From Toxotes chatareus (Eukaryota; Chordata; Actinopteri; Toxotidae): DNA of 64,000 nucleotides. Positions 30,673 to 44,300 of this stretch are shown piece after piece. The position numbers were made by a program, and so were the translations under genes. The stretch lies in the NCBI GenBank assembly GCA_016801885.1, contig CM028890.1, forward strand, positions 13,322,001-13,386,000. The letters run 5' to 3'. The stretch's first letter is position 1; each line of letters begins with the position of its first letter. The notes under the pieces are model-generated. The model was not told the DNA's origin. It was given only the letters and a program-made list of their open reading frames with translations, and did not search any database.

Positions 30673-32711
30673 ATGATGACGACCTTGCATTTTCATTGAA
30701 CACCTCTGATTCAGAGTCAAGCGCCTTCATCAGTATTTCGTGCATGTTTGCTGGCCCGGAGTGAAATTTGTAGTGCTTAATAACTGTGACCATTACGTCT
30801 ACACGGAGACAGTACCACCCTATTAGGGCAGATGAAACAACCCATTCTTCCTCTGTGGTGTTGTACGTGCAGTGCATCGTAATGACTTACGCTCCCGGTC
30901 TAATGTGCATCGTAGGGGAACGACTACAGACTTTGGATGTGAAGGAGAGTCCCACATTAAATGGTGACTGAGAGAGAGATGAGAAAGAGTGATGAGGGAG
31001 AGGAGATGACGGGGGGGACAGAAAATGTGAGGAGAAAGGGGGAGATGCAGGAACAAATAGAGAAAGAAGCGATCGAGCAGGGCTGCTGCAGCAGTGATGT
31101 CACAGACAGCTTGGAGAGGTTTCCCCTCTCATTATATCTCATTTTCTCTACAGGAGGTTTGTGCTGATAAGGAAAACTATCTATTAGATGTTCAATAGCC
31201 TTTTGATCGTAACAGTAAAATGTGAAACACGAAACTCTTTTAGTCAAGCAGCAGACTGTTTACAGGGCTGCAATTATGTGACATGGAATCCAACGTTCCT
31301 GAGGGCTTTATTTAGACAGCAGTGGCTATTATGAGAGAGGAAAATCGCTGTCCTCTGTATAAATAGACGCAGCATTTTGGTGATACACAGGCAGTACTAG
31401 CAAGCTATGCTGACAGATGCTCCAAACTGTGGGAAAACCAGGGTTAGGTTACTGTAGAGGGATTTGTCAGTCTCCTCAGTGCGGCGTCATGGTCGCTCAA
31501 CAAGCTCACCGTATGGAGGTTTGTGTCTTAGCAACAAAGTTTCAGAACTCTATTATAGGTTCTTACTGGAGCAATTACGGCAGAGTGGTTTGCCTCAGGG
31601 TAAACGGCGTTATCGCCTACTGGGGATTCCCGCCGAGAATGAACAGTTCTAGTTGACGCTTTTGACTGACACACTTTTAAATGGGATCGACAGGGAGGAA
31701 GTTGTAGCCTTGGAGGTGCTGGTGACATTAGAGGGATGTTTGAAACTTTGTCCAACAGCGCAGTTACCTCTCTCTCCAGAGCGTCACAGAGAGATGTGAT
31801 CGAGCCAAAACACAGTTTGCCGGCAGGCAAAGAGTCTGTAGAAGATGTGCAAATGGCAGCACAAAAGAGCTGTGGCTCACTTTTTCAGCTTTTCTAAAAG
31901 GTTGAACATTTTAAAGAGCTACTCTACTGACTTCACACATCAAGATCAGTTCTCTTGCCACGAGGAGCACTACTCAGGCTGTGAAAATGAATACCTTGAA
32001 TAAAGTGTTCTAAGCCTCTGAAGGGATTTTTCCAAAATTTGAGAAAATGATCTTAATCATGCCATCATGGTAATTTCTGCTTGATCTTTGAGTCTTGAAA
32101 TCCTTAACAGAAGGTCTGTTATTAACTGGGGGCAAGAGTTTTTGAATGATGTCCGTATTTAAACAGGCAAGGTTTAACAAATGAAGCCATGGTGTTGCAT
32201 TATTGTTAGCATAATGATTGGGTATTACAGGATCCAGCATTTTTGGATCTTGACCCACATTACTGACTGAAAGCCAGCCCTCTGCTGCTTTCATTTTGAC
32301 CATGTCTTAATGCGACTTTTGTCAGTCTCCCAGTGACCTTTTCAGAAACATGCAACCCTAAATCACTGCTATAGTATTTGTTTTTTGTTTTTTTTGTTGT
32401 TGTTTTTGTTGTTGTTTTTTTTTTTTTTTTTTTTTTACAAATGTCTGAATCAATATGAGATAGTTATTAGTTGTTTCATCTCTGGATGTCTGCAGCATTC
32501 CTGTGATTTACGTACTTTACAATAACATAAAATGGTTTTATAAGTTCACATCAAATGCATTACACAGAATACTTCAGTACAACATATAATTTCTTACCTT
32601 GTATACAATCTGGCCAGCCATCCTCAGCAACTCCTCCTCCCAAATGCTCCTACTGACCCAGAATCCAACGTCGGCATCAAAATTGCCGGGGCCCTGCCGA
32701 GCTCACAATTT

Positions 32712-32945
32712 ACCAGTGTCTTCTGTTATCAGATGCAATCACAAGGATATAAATAAAACTGTGTTGGCCTCGAGGTTTGTGGATGTTCAATGAACCATGA
32801 AATCCTGCATTGTCACATTGCTGCTCAGTGGGGGAGGAAAGTAAGACGCTGCACTGCCTGAACACTGGTTAGTGCTTTATTTCATTGTGCCACTTCAAAT
32901 GATTTGTTACTTAACGTCTGCTCTGAGATGTCAGTGTAGGTCTCT
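32712..32945. repeat. second local duplication, copy b
   Basis: This is the partner of 25290-25507 in the same orientation, about 7.4 kb away. It is located about 2.2 kb upstream of the Kvbeta1.1-type first exon and about 350 bases before the CT repeat near its presumed promoter. Confidence 0.88.
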
Positions 32946-33295
32946 CTGGGTTCTTCTTTAAACATGAAATGAACTGTGCCCCGTAGATTTTCACAGTGCA
33001 TAAAAGAAATTGCTTTGAAATTATGTCATGGCTCGCTGATTGGAAGTGAGGACTTATTACATGATCACAAAGGTTTCAGCGGTATAAAAATGGCATATAC
33101 TGTGATGGTAGACAACAGAAAGAGGGGCCAGCAAGTAAAATGCCTCATAAGTCGTCCACAGTGAAGTGAAGCGTGCCTGCGACATGTAGGTTACTGTAAT
33201 CATCCACAATATGCCACCTCAACATCCTGCCCGAGGTGGATTTCTCCAAGTAAATGAACACACATCAACTCAGCTGCCTTCCATTCACAATATAC

Positions 33296-33298
<3 letters not shown>

Positions 33299-33371
<73 letters not shown>
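33299..33371. repeat. (CT)n microsatellite
   Basis: About 36 perfect CT units lie just upstream of the presumed 5' UTR of the Kvbeta1.1-type transcript. Confidence 0.98.
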
Positions 33372-33373
<2 letters not shown>

Positions 33374-35096
33374 GTCTGTGAGTGTGTGGCGCCATAGTGA
33401 AAAACACTGCAGTTCTTTCAGCCAGTCAGTCAGAGCCAGTTGCCTATACACACAGTCTCTCTCTCCCCTCATTCAGTGCCTGGCTCACTCTCTCTACGCT
33501 CAGCACGCGCCGCTCATCGCCTCCTCACTGCATCTGTCCTCTTCTCTCTGAAATGAGGTACCATGCATCCTCCTCTCTCCTCCTCCTCCTCTCTGCTTGT
33601 CCGCTACCATTCCAGGGTCCCTTTATCAAACAGAGTATTCTTGCTTCAAAGCCAGGAACCATAAAAGCTGCCTTACTTCCTTGAGGACTTTGGAGACGGG
33701 ACAAGGCTGTTTGCCAGGTCTGAGGACAGCTGCTGGAAACACTGCTGCTGCTGCCGCTGCTGCTGTTGCTGCTGCTTCTGTTGGGATGCAGATCTTTGCA
33801 GGACCTCTGCTTGCTGTGTAAAAACCACTTGATTTCTCCAAAAGTCAGTCAAGAATCTCATCCTCTGCCTCATCCTTGTTTCTCAGAGAGCGCTGACATC
33901 TCATTGTGTGTAAGAACGAACACCTGTATCCATAAAGATGTGGTTTTATGTGTGTATGTGTGTGGTAAGTGAATGCAAATGCAGCTGTTTGCCAGAGAAG
34001 ATTTGTGAGTGAACGGGATTTTATTTTCAGGCGTTTGCTACACTGTGAAAGCATGACCTTATTTTAAAGATGTGTGACAGGAGTGAGAGGGTGTCTGTGA
34101 TTATGTGTGCGCGTGTGTGGTGTTGAGAGCACAGTGTGGTGGTGCAGTGTTACTCTCTTCACTCCAGGTGTTTGACTAAAAGGCTTAGCTGTGGTTTGAG
34201 GGCGAGGAACACTCCCCAGACACCCACAACTCCTGGCAACCTGACAAAACCTCCTAGACACCCTAAAGAGAAAAGCATTAAAAGAGGCATCAGAGACAGA
34301 CTTTGTAAAAAGGAATAGACTAATCAGAAAAAAGCAAGAGACCTAATTTGGGTTGAAAAAACGGAAAATATATAGAGTAAGGAAAGGGAGATAAAACAGG
34401 GAGGAAAGAGAAAAATGAGATAGAAACATAAATAAAACTGGGGCAGTTTTGCGCTCGTTCTTCAAATTGCCACGTGGAAGCAGCTTAGAGATGTGAGCAA
34501 AAGGCATTTAACTGGAGAAAAAGGCACAGAAAAATTAAATACAAAGAGGTTTCACAGGTTTTTCTGAAGTCAGTCTTCTTTCTGGTTTAGCAGGACATTT
34601 CTCCCCATCTAGTCACAGCCTCTCTCCTCTAACCTTCTGCGACACACACAGCTGCATTCCCTCTTCCCATTGGGCGACTCTTTAAGCGACTCATTCAGTT
34701 CCTATTCTCCTCCATCCTTCTCCCTCCATCTCCATCCTCTCTCATATTTTCAGGTGGTGTCAGAGCAGCTCAGGATCCTCGTCTCAGCTCTCCACACACT
34801 AACCAGGACTGCGCTGCTGCTATGTCTAATTTTTGACATAACCTCAGCTTGAGATTCTTCTTTCTAAAGAAACTGAACAATCTCAGGCTCCCATCATTCC
34901 TGCCTGTGATTTCCATATGAGATTCAGCGGCGCCAGGAAGAACTGGCCTGGACCACTGACTTTCCACTTCACATAAAAACAACAAGGACAAAAACAAGCT
35001 CCGGGGACAAGGGAAAAAAAGACTCTTAAGTACTTTAAGGACACAAGCAAAGCCTTGTTTGTCTTGGATCAGCTCTAGTGGCCTTTGCCAACAGCC
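33372..35096 (+). promoter_or_regulatory. kcnab1: presumed promoter and 5' UTR of the Kvbeta1.1-type kcnab1 transcript
   Basis: After the CT repeat the sequence is C/T-rich with CpGs near 33500. A consensus donor (G before gtaagt, GT at 33965-33966) and an acceptor with a long pyrimidine tract (AG at 34752-34753) would remove a 789-base intron and leave a 5' UTR segment 34754-35096. That segment contains a short upstream frame (ATG TCT AAT TTT TGA). A short CTG-rich tract is at 33742-33780. The exon structure is inferred from splice signals only. Confidence 0.4.
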
Positions 35097-35311
35097 ATGC
35101 AGGTGTCCTTTGCATGTACGGACCACGGCCTGAAGGCCCCGCGTAACGGCGAGCACAGCAAGCAGAACGCCACCAGCCCCAACACAACCAGCCAGGCCCG
35201 TGCCCGCTTCCGCACCGTGGCTCTGATAGCTCGCAGCCTGGGCTCCTTCACCCACCGCTACCACCACAACCTGAAGGAGTCCACCGCCAAGCTCACCGGC
35301 ATGAAGTACCG
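35097..35311 (+). CDS. kcnab1: kcnab1 alternative first coding exon, Kvbeta1.1 type
   Basis: The exon has 71 codons plus CG, ends at the donor gtacgt, and completes Arg with the G at 44992. The peptide MQVSFACTDHGLK, then RARFRTVALIARSLGSFT, then LKESTAKLTGMKYR follows mammalian Kvbeta1.1 closely. The first 20 or so residues form the inactivation ball, and Cys7 controls its redox sensitivity. The start context agccATGc has G at -3. Upstream in-frame codons exist, but the family start is this ATG. Confidence 0.96.
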
Positions 35312-38300
35312 GTACGTAGACTGAGGTGATGATGGAGACTGTGTGAGAAGGTAGAGTGAGGAAAATAGATGAGGTGTGTTGAGTGCAGTTTAGTTTTCTC
35401 CCCAATACCCAGTTATATGCTGTGAAAACCTGCCACCACTGAGCTGAAAATGAATGAATGAAAATGAATGACAGCATGATAAATGGGAAAATTGTAGAAA
35501 AACAAGATACTTAAAATGAGAAGAGTGATTACACAAATTAAAAGTGCCCTGATGGAGACAATGAAGACATATGAGCAGTGACAGGTGATGAGTGGGATGC
35601 TGTGTGAGTGTCCTCTTGTGTATGTGCTGAAAGAAACAAAGACATTTTCCAAGATGTAGAGTTATTGGCAACCTAATATAATTATTCCAAATTAACAGCG
35701 TCTGTAGAGAACTGGGATCTGGGACAGTTTATGTTGTTTGAAGTGCTTAGAGTTTCAGACATGAACGTGTGAATTTAACCTCTTAAAAGTGCAATTTGAA
35801 GAAAGAGATTTTGGAGTGGTAATGAAAAATAAAAACAGAAAAGGATCTTCAAGCAGAAAAGTTATATTCAAAGTTTTTCTTTACTGTGGCATTTTGGTAA
35901 CATCATTCCTCATGATCAGAATAATAAAAACAGACTGATTACACCCGGTACTCAGTATAGACAATACACCAAAATTAAACATTATTCCATCATATAATGA
36001 CATGAAAATAAGATAATAAAATGAACCAGAACAACCACACAAATCACACAGTTTGATTGCAGTCACATCCATGCTTACAAATAAGACAAAAAAAAAAACT
36101 TTCAAATGAGATTGTGACAATGAAGCCGACCAAACAAGTGGTGCCATCTCCTGGAGCTGACAAAATCTGTTTATAGTTGGCAAAAGTGGGTGCAGTACAG
36201 CATATGTACCATAAGATGCAGTATAAGAGAATTAAACTAGACAAGATATGGCTCATAATTTAATCAACCCAGATTATCTGAAATGTAAGAAACAGATTTG
36301 ATATAATAAGAATAACAGTCAAACTTTATTTGTATTGCTATATATTTTTTTTCTTACAAGGTAGTGCAATATGAAGTACTTTACAAATGAGTGACAAGCT
36401 GATAATCAGTGCAAATATAAATAATGAATAATAATAAAATAAATAATGAAAAAACTGAGACACGAGAAATAGAAATTAAAAAAGTAAAATCATTGAGATA
36501 GACAAAAAAAACTATACAGTATACTGTATACTAACAGTATGCTATACAGTATACTGTATACTAACGTTACAATAAAGTGCATTCCACATGATCACAGAAA
36601 TCACCTGATAAAATCTGTGCACCTACAGTACAACACCTCCCTCACTGTATCAACGCTGAGTTTGCTCTTCAGCGTCTCTCGTGAGCTTGTTCAATACCAC
36701 CAGCATCAGTTTTAATCCACGACCGAATTTGAGATGCCACAATAGCTGGCCCGAGACCACACATTACAGTCTGGAGAGTGTGACAGTAAAGCCGTGCAGT
36801 AGATCTCTCCATGTGTGTCTGTGTGGGAGTTGTAACAAGGCTGGGCCAAGTAAACAATGCTCTCTTATCTCAGTGAGTGGGCTCTTAACCCAGACCGCAG
36901 GAGCAAAATAGCAGCTTTCACCTCACACTGTTAACTCACTGGAGAGGGTGACATCACCGCTTTACAGTGTCAGGAACTACAGAGAGAGAGGCTGACAGAA
37001 AGAGGGGATGATGGGAAAAAGACAGAGTTGGGAGGAAGAAATTAAAAAAAAAAAAAAGAAAGAAAGAAAGAACAAAAAAAATCTGAGATTGAATGAAAGA
37101 GAAAATTGGGCCACTCGGGTCAGTTCACTGAAAAGAGGCAATTAGCGGAATCTGGGCAGATTGGATGCAGAGCAGCTAAATGTGATAAGTGTCTGCTTGT
37201 CACACAATCTCATCTCGTTTCCATAACAACATTGAAATGGCCAACTTCAATCTGTTCCCAGCACCAAACAAGCCTGATGACTCCATTGTGCTAACTGGTT
37301 CAGCTTTTACAAAAGACTTTTTTTTCTTTTTTTTTCCATTAAGCAAGAAAATTGATTTTGAAATTCTATTGCATTTTTTAAAATTCTTCAACTCATTAAA
37401 AAAAAAAACTGATACAACAACGGAAGGAGCCACTCTTAGAGATGAATTTTTAGGGAATGTCTTCAGTGTTGATGCAAAGTGTGTGGTTTCATCTCGTGTT
37501 GTTTATTTTGGTTTGTAACATGAGGATTTGCTCAGTCTTGTAGCTCCCTCTAAAAACAGGTTGAGGATGTTAGCAGTAAAGCTTCCTCCAAGCCCTCGGC
37601 AAATCCCCTGTTTTCACCACAGAGGAGCAAATATTGGAAATCTCGTCTGTCACATCCCCTCTCTCTGCTCCCTGTTTGTCTGACATTTTCTGTTTCTTTC
37701 TCTTTCTGTACTGTATCTCTACCTCTCTCTCTCTCTTCGTCTTTTTTTCAAACGTCTGACTCAAAGCTGTTGGGTTAAAGTGGATTCTTGTACTTGCTTT
37801 GGACGCCATCTGACAGGGAACCTCTCTCTGTCTCTTGAAGCGAAGCCAAATCCACAACAAAATCTGTGTCTTACGAACTCTGAACTTTTCTCCACGTGAC
37901 AACAAATGAAAGCCCTGTTTTCACAAAGACGAGTGTGCGCCATTGTGGGTGTTGCACTTGCATTACATACATGCATGTGTGTGTGTGTGTGCGCTTGGTG
38001 TGTGCGTCTCCCCTCTAGGAATAACTGAAGGCGCAGCAAGTTGAAGCAGAAGATGTAGAGTGCAGAGCGAGCAAGCATAAACTAATAATATCACCATCCA
38101 CAGCATTTTAGTTGTCATGGCGATCCAAATATAGAAGAGTTCTAATTGTGGTGCCCTCTAGTTACCACCTTCCAAGGCTGTTTGACCTCTTCTTGCTCTT
38201 GAAATAATATAGAAATCCACAAACGGCACACACATGCAGACCAAAATGTGTGATGTAACAAAACATGCTGTTGTTGTTGGCTTCACAAGTTGTGCAGATT

Positions 38301-41300
38301 ATTTCTGGTTCCTGGTAGGGAGCCTGGATTGAAGTTCATAATGGTCATTAGGCAGCAGAAGGCCTTTTGACAGTCCAGGAGGTTTGGGGAAGATTCCGCT
38401 TGGTTGGTTCAGAGCTGCACTGCAGATGGGCACGCAAAAATCCCTTCTGGTGGTTCCTTTGGATGCAGGCTTATCAGTGGCCAACAGAAAAAGAGGCACC
38501 CTTTACTGTGTGTACAGCTGTGTGTCGACAGAGTGAGTGATGTATAAAGCAAGCATATAAAAAGGGTTTTTTTTTTTTTTTTTGTGCAAACAACAAAACC
38601 AGAAAATTGTGGTTCATACTGGTCATTTCAAGGCATTCGACTCTTAGTTTTCTTGCACAGTTACACGCATTTGAGCTGAATCAAAGTTTTGGAGGGAACT
38701 GTGAGAGTTTCTGTTCCATTTGTTTGCGTGAAGCAGCCCTAAAGCCGATGTCATTCTCGCATTCACGGATGACTCTGCTGCTGTGCCTCGAGCTTGATCC
38801 TTTTAATTAAAAATCTTTTCCCTCTTTTGAGTCCATCTATTTGATAAACCAGTGGACTATCAGACCTTGGAGCAAAAATACTGGTGTAAGTGAGTTTTGC
38901 TAAACACTATCTTTTCTCCTGAGTCACCTAAATCATTTACAGCAGAGGATGAATTTCTTCTGCTCAGATTTTACAAATCTGAAGCTTAAAAATTACAGAT
39001 GACTTGCATTATATTGTTGTCATGAAATGGGAAAGTACTTTCTCGTTGCTGTATGTTAAGCCATTTGATCAGCTCGGTCAAGGACACCGTCATTATGATA
39101 GTTTGGTGTGGAATATGCTGCAGATTCTTTTTACATATCAAGCAGCCAGTCAGCAAAAAGTGGGTTTAGATAAGGCGTATGGATGCTTTTAACAGCTGTG
39201 GTGAGGACTGATGCAGCCTTTTCCTCTGTCTGCTCGTAGATAATAGTTAGATGTTCTGCTGTTGTGGCGCTTGTCAGGATGGATGCACGATAAATCGTAG
39301 TTGGCCTGGCTGTTGCTCTCCTTGTGTTTGTGTTTTTGTTTTGTAGTGAACTTTGAGTATGTGCGTGTGCATGTGCAGGTTCGTTTGCACGACTTCACGC
39401 ATGTCTGCACTTACAAAGTGTTTGTGCGCGTTTCCAGCTCTTTGAGTTGAGTTGCTGTTTTTTCCCAGTTTTTCATCATACATCAAAAGTCTTCATCACC
39501 CTTCAGTAAAAGAGATGTGTTTCATGTTCCCACATCGTTTACGACAGTTCTTGTCTCAGCTGTTTGGCTGTGATGTGCAGGTCTGATGATATGAGCCAGG
39601 GTGTTGCACAACAGGAGCCCTGTAGCATGGAGCTCCACTCAGCCTAAAGACTAAACAAGTCCCCAGGGATAAGAACTGCCCAATCTCTCAGTTAAACAGC
39701 CAGGAAGTTTGCATGGACTGTGCATTTTAATTAAAGGTCACAACTAAAATGTTTCTCTACACGCATGTTGGTTTTATAATAGTGTTGCCTTACAAATACA
39801 GTTTGGGCTTTTTCTCTAATGGGAAGTGATGAAACAGAAAGAAAACACTGCGATAACAGTAATACTAACAGAATAAAATGACTGTAAATTGCACAGTCAG
39901 GTTGTTTTCTTTGACTGAATAAGGAAAACCTTCAAATAGTCACATACACCTATCCAGAGACACCTACTGTATTTGTACCATCTTCACCTCTCTTTAATCT
40001 TACTGTTAGTTTGTCAGATGTCACTAAAAAGACAAATTTATAGTTTCTGAAATTCCTGAAAATGCACTTTAAATTTTCTGTCAAACTTCTTTATCTCAAC
40101 TCATTCCAGTGGACAGAACGTACGCCTAAAGAGAAACTGTGAAATAGTTTTTTATTAGTACTGCGTGAAGGTTTTGTAGTTATCATGATATGATTTTTTT
40201 TTTTCCCACATTGCTGAGCTCCCTCTGAAATCCACAATGTACGAGAATCAACCACTTCAGATCTGCCCACATGTTTTTCAATACATGATCAACCCACAGG
40301 CCAATAGCTTCAATCATGTGTCACTGCCTAAAATACAGTTATTCTGTGTGAGATTCGCTACCCATCAGTCACCTGGGTTTTCTCATACGATGTTTAAATT
40401 ATAGTTTTGAGATAGAAATGTCGGAGCATTTTGAACAGCCTACCAGAACACGGTAGAATAACACTGTGTACGTGCAAAAGAGTGGTCCTGTAGGTCTGTG
40501 TTTAGTGCCCAAAAATGAAAAAAAAAAAAGTTGAAACAATGTTGACTTTGTCCCTGTAGAAGAAGAAAGTAATGTCCAGACTCTGACTCAACACACTCCA
40601 AACAAACATGTGCATTGTGCAGGCCCCTGTAGGCAGCAGGCTGTCATCTCCCATTTCCCGTTCAGTGTCATATAGGATGCTTTATCTGTAGAGGGCGTTT
40701 GATCTGCCTAGACTTGGGGCTTGGACTTGCAACTCTGCAAGCCTCAGTCTGTTGCTAGTGTCTCTTGGTTTATTTGTCTCTCTCTCTTTCTTCACGGCAC
40801 CCCGTCTCCTTCTCTTCTCCGTCCATACGGCCTATAGGCTTCCTCAGTGATTTTTTTTTCTCCCCTCAGCGACTCAGCTGCAGCTTTTCTTTCATATTTC
40901 ATCTATTCATTTTTCCCTCAAAGTGCTTGATTTCACTTCCCTACTTTCCTCCCACCCACACAGGCCCTGGCTTTGATATATTTAGAATGTGATCCGCCTT
41001 TCTCCCCCTGCACTGAATTATTTTGATAACAACATTACGGTTGCCATCAGGAAAGCGGTGGAAACCGAGGAGGTGGGTGTTGTCTAATCCCTCCGCCCAT
41101 CAAGGTTGCCTTGTGTGGGTTTGCTTAGTCTACATTAATCCCCAGCGAGTGAGAAGTTTTATCTGTTTACTCACAACCTTGACAAAAGTGTTAGCTGACA
41201 AATATTGATTTAAACAATCCAATGTCAGGAAACAGATCATTAGAAATGCCCTGCTGTGGCTTGAGAGGGATGGCTCTCTGGGAGAAAAAAAAACATCCTC

Positions 41301-44300
41301 CAACACTGAGAGGTCTTAGTCTTAGGAGGTATTCCTCCTAAGATTTAAGTACAATGCATCTGCCAGATGTTCATTTGATATTTTTCTTTCAGTGGATCCA
41401 CTAAGAATAGAAAAGGCTACATACAGTAGCAGCTCGCAGGATGTTCATAAGTGGTGACAGGTTTGTGTGAGGGGGCGTCTTCAAATGACTCATTTGTCAT
41501 TTTACTTCAAGGCTTCTTTTGGGCACCATTCAAGCATGAGGGACCGAACCACACTCACTGGCTTCCAAAGTTGTTTATGTGCAAGTTTGTGTAGACAAGT
41601 CGTCCTTTCCTTAGTGTGGTCATTTTGCCATTTACAAGATAAGATATAGATAAAGTACATCTGTATCCTGACAGCCCTTTTTGTCCCCTCTCTGTCTCTC
41701 ACATACACACAAGCACCCGTTTTCTCTTAAACACAAACTTATTCATTTTCTTTTCCTTTGTTGCACAAGACACGCTGTAATCCCCTGAATCATTAGCTTT
41801 TTTAGCAGTGTGCCTCTTCTGGCACCCACATCCCAGACCTGGACAGATCTATTAGTGCACCGTTTCAGACTGTGTGTGGTTAATGATCAGGTACAGCCAA
41901 TGCTGCTGCTTCCTGACGCCCCAGAAAACACCGGGGACAAGAACACAGAAGCGAGGCGGCTTCTCTGGGTGCCGAGCGTCAGCTTTGTTTACGCCCTATT
42001 ATTAAGACAGCATTTAAATCAGCACACAAACACTGCAAATTTATCTCATGGAGGTTCTCCAAAAACAAAGTTAGCATTTTCTACAAGGACAGCCAGCTTT
42101 ATTTGGAAAGGGAGCCTGCAAGCTTGTTTACTGTAGAGACTGCGTGAGAAACCAGTGAAGATCTGAGGCAAATGTATGTACAACTTATGATTCCTGGCAT
42201 TAAGCAGATGCTCTATTCAGAGTGACTTGCAATAAATGTAGTGAACATTCCTCAACATCAGCGCCCTCAAACCCCGCCACCCCGACAGAACACACACAGA
42301 TTCAGTCAGTGTAACACTTCTAACCTACTGCGCAGCCCTTCCCCCAACACTTTCATGGATCAGAGCTCCCACTCTATAATACATCAGAGAGACGGAGGAT
42401 ACAATATCCAAACTCCTCCACCATATCAGAAACAAGAACTCATCCCACGATTTCTGACTGCAGTGAGATCTGTCTCCTAGTTTCCTCCTGTCATTTTATT
42501 ATCAGCACCTTGATTAGAATAAAATCTGCAAATCTATCAAATCCCTGAAAGTCTTCATATGTAAACACTTTCTTTCACATGTTTTCCTTCTTCATCTTGG
42601 CAGCACGATTGATGACTCGATGACTGATGTTTCTCCATGTTGGACTCCTAATTGAATTGGCTGAGGGCACGGTCAGATCGCACGGGCTCGAATTAGTCCG
42701 TCTTCATCTCGATGGGCACAGGCCATTAGTTGTCACGAGAAAAAAAGCTGCAGCTCATTTGTTGTAATGTGCAAAACTGAGCAGAAACCACTTCCCCAGA
42801 CCATAGCTGGAGGTTCTTTCTGTGTCATGAAATACATATTTGGACATATTCTCCTCTCAAGATGAAGTGTGTTGCTTGTGATAGTGGCTTTGTGTGTACA
42901 TGTGGCCTTGATGATTCTGTCAGAAGAATGCGTCTCAATTTCACAGCACTTGCTTCAGATTATTTCCTCTGTCAGACGACTGCGGCTGTCCTTGCAAAAC
43001 TCTCAATCCACTTGTCCCCCCCATTTTCTTTCACCTACATTCTACATAGAGACGGGTGATAAACAAGACTGGTGGAGAGTGCTGTCTGACACATGGGTCC
43101 AAAGTCTGCTAATTTGCAGTAACCCTTCCCTCTCAGGGCACAAATGGCCCAAACCATGCCAGCAAAATGCCCCACAGCATAAGAGAGCCACCGGATCCCC
43201 TCACTGTAGGGGTCAGTCATTCAGACCTGTACAGTTCTCTTAGTGTACTCCACACATGCACTCGCCCACTTGTGGAGAATATGGTGAAGGATGACTCATC
43301 TGACGATATCACTTTTTTCCACATCTCTGCGGACCAGTGCCTGCAGTTTTTGCACCACTCAACTCTCAAATGTGCATTCATCTTTGTAACGAGGGCTTTA
43401 TGCTCTGCATCTCTACTATAATATCCCTCTCTGTGTAATTGTCGACGGACTGTTCTTGGTGGCACAGTCTCATCACGTCCTGAGGACTGTTTTCCCTTAC
43501 ATAAGGCACTAATGTGCGAGCGTCACGGTCATTAAAGGTATAACTGTACAGTGTTGACCACAACTTCCGACCCTATTTACTGGCATCTTTTCCCATAGAT
43601 CTAAATGCAGAAGTCGCTTTAGTCTCTGTTCCCACTGAAACACCAGCCAGTGTCTTAGTAAGTCTCAATAATTAATCTTTGTGCCCCAACAATGAACCCT
43701 CTTTCAAAGTCACTTGCCATCTTGACAACTGGGGCTGCTCAGCATTTTTACCATAGAGCATGATTGGATGTTAATTGCTTAATTGTACCATGCGGTGCAC
43801 CTGTGTGGAAGTGTCTACATTCATAATGTTTCTCCAATCACGTATTCCGATTTTTTCCTTTGATTTCTCACCCATCTGTACATCACACTGAGGGTAGACA
43901 CCTGTGTCGCCTGGAGGCAGAACAATCTGTTCTGGCTGTCGTCGCCAGTGTTAAGTCATTAAAAGCTTGCTCTACATGAGTTCCCCTCTCAGTCGGACTT
44001 GATGTGGCACAGACTGTAAAAACTAGACGCGAAGTGGAGGGCTGAGACTCTTGAGTCGAGGGTGGCATGAACTATGATGTCTTTAGTCTATCTTCTAAGT
44101 GTTAATGAGAGTTGAAAGTGCTGTATTACACTGCAGTGGATCAGCTGGATGTAAATTGACTGTTATGAAGGAGCCATATATCAGGAGGTGTACCGTTACA
44201 CAGTTAGTAGGTAGAGGGATGCATTAAGGAAGGAAAGAAAGACATAGTCAATGTTTGAGAACTATCTTGAGAAGTGTTGATATGATATAGCCTCTGTGCT

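Larger units (their letters stand above)
28704..33298 (+). other. kcnab1: kcnab1 intron between the alternative first exons
   Basis: No exon is recognised here. The region contains a dispersed repeat remnant (29570-29900), a block rich in TGA/AAT-type short repeats (30420-30600) with a transposon-like tail (about 30605-30672), a T run (about 32416-32437) and copy b of the second local duplication. I looked for a Kvbeta1.3-type first exon and did not find one. Confidence 0.5.

Noticed and set aside
34770..35477. Antisense frame of 235 codons opposite the Kvbeta1.1 first exon
   Set aside because: It is a shadow of a G/C-rich coding exon on the other strand. The peptide has no recognisable domain.
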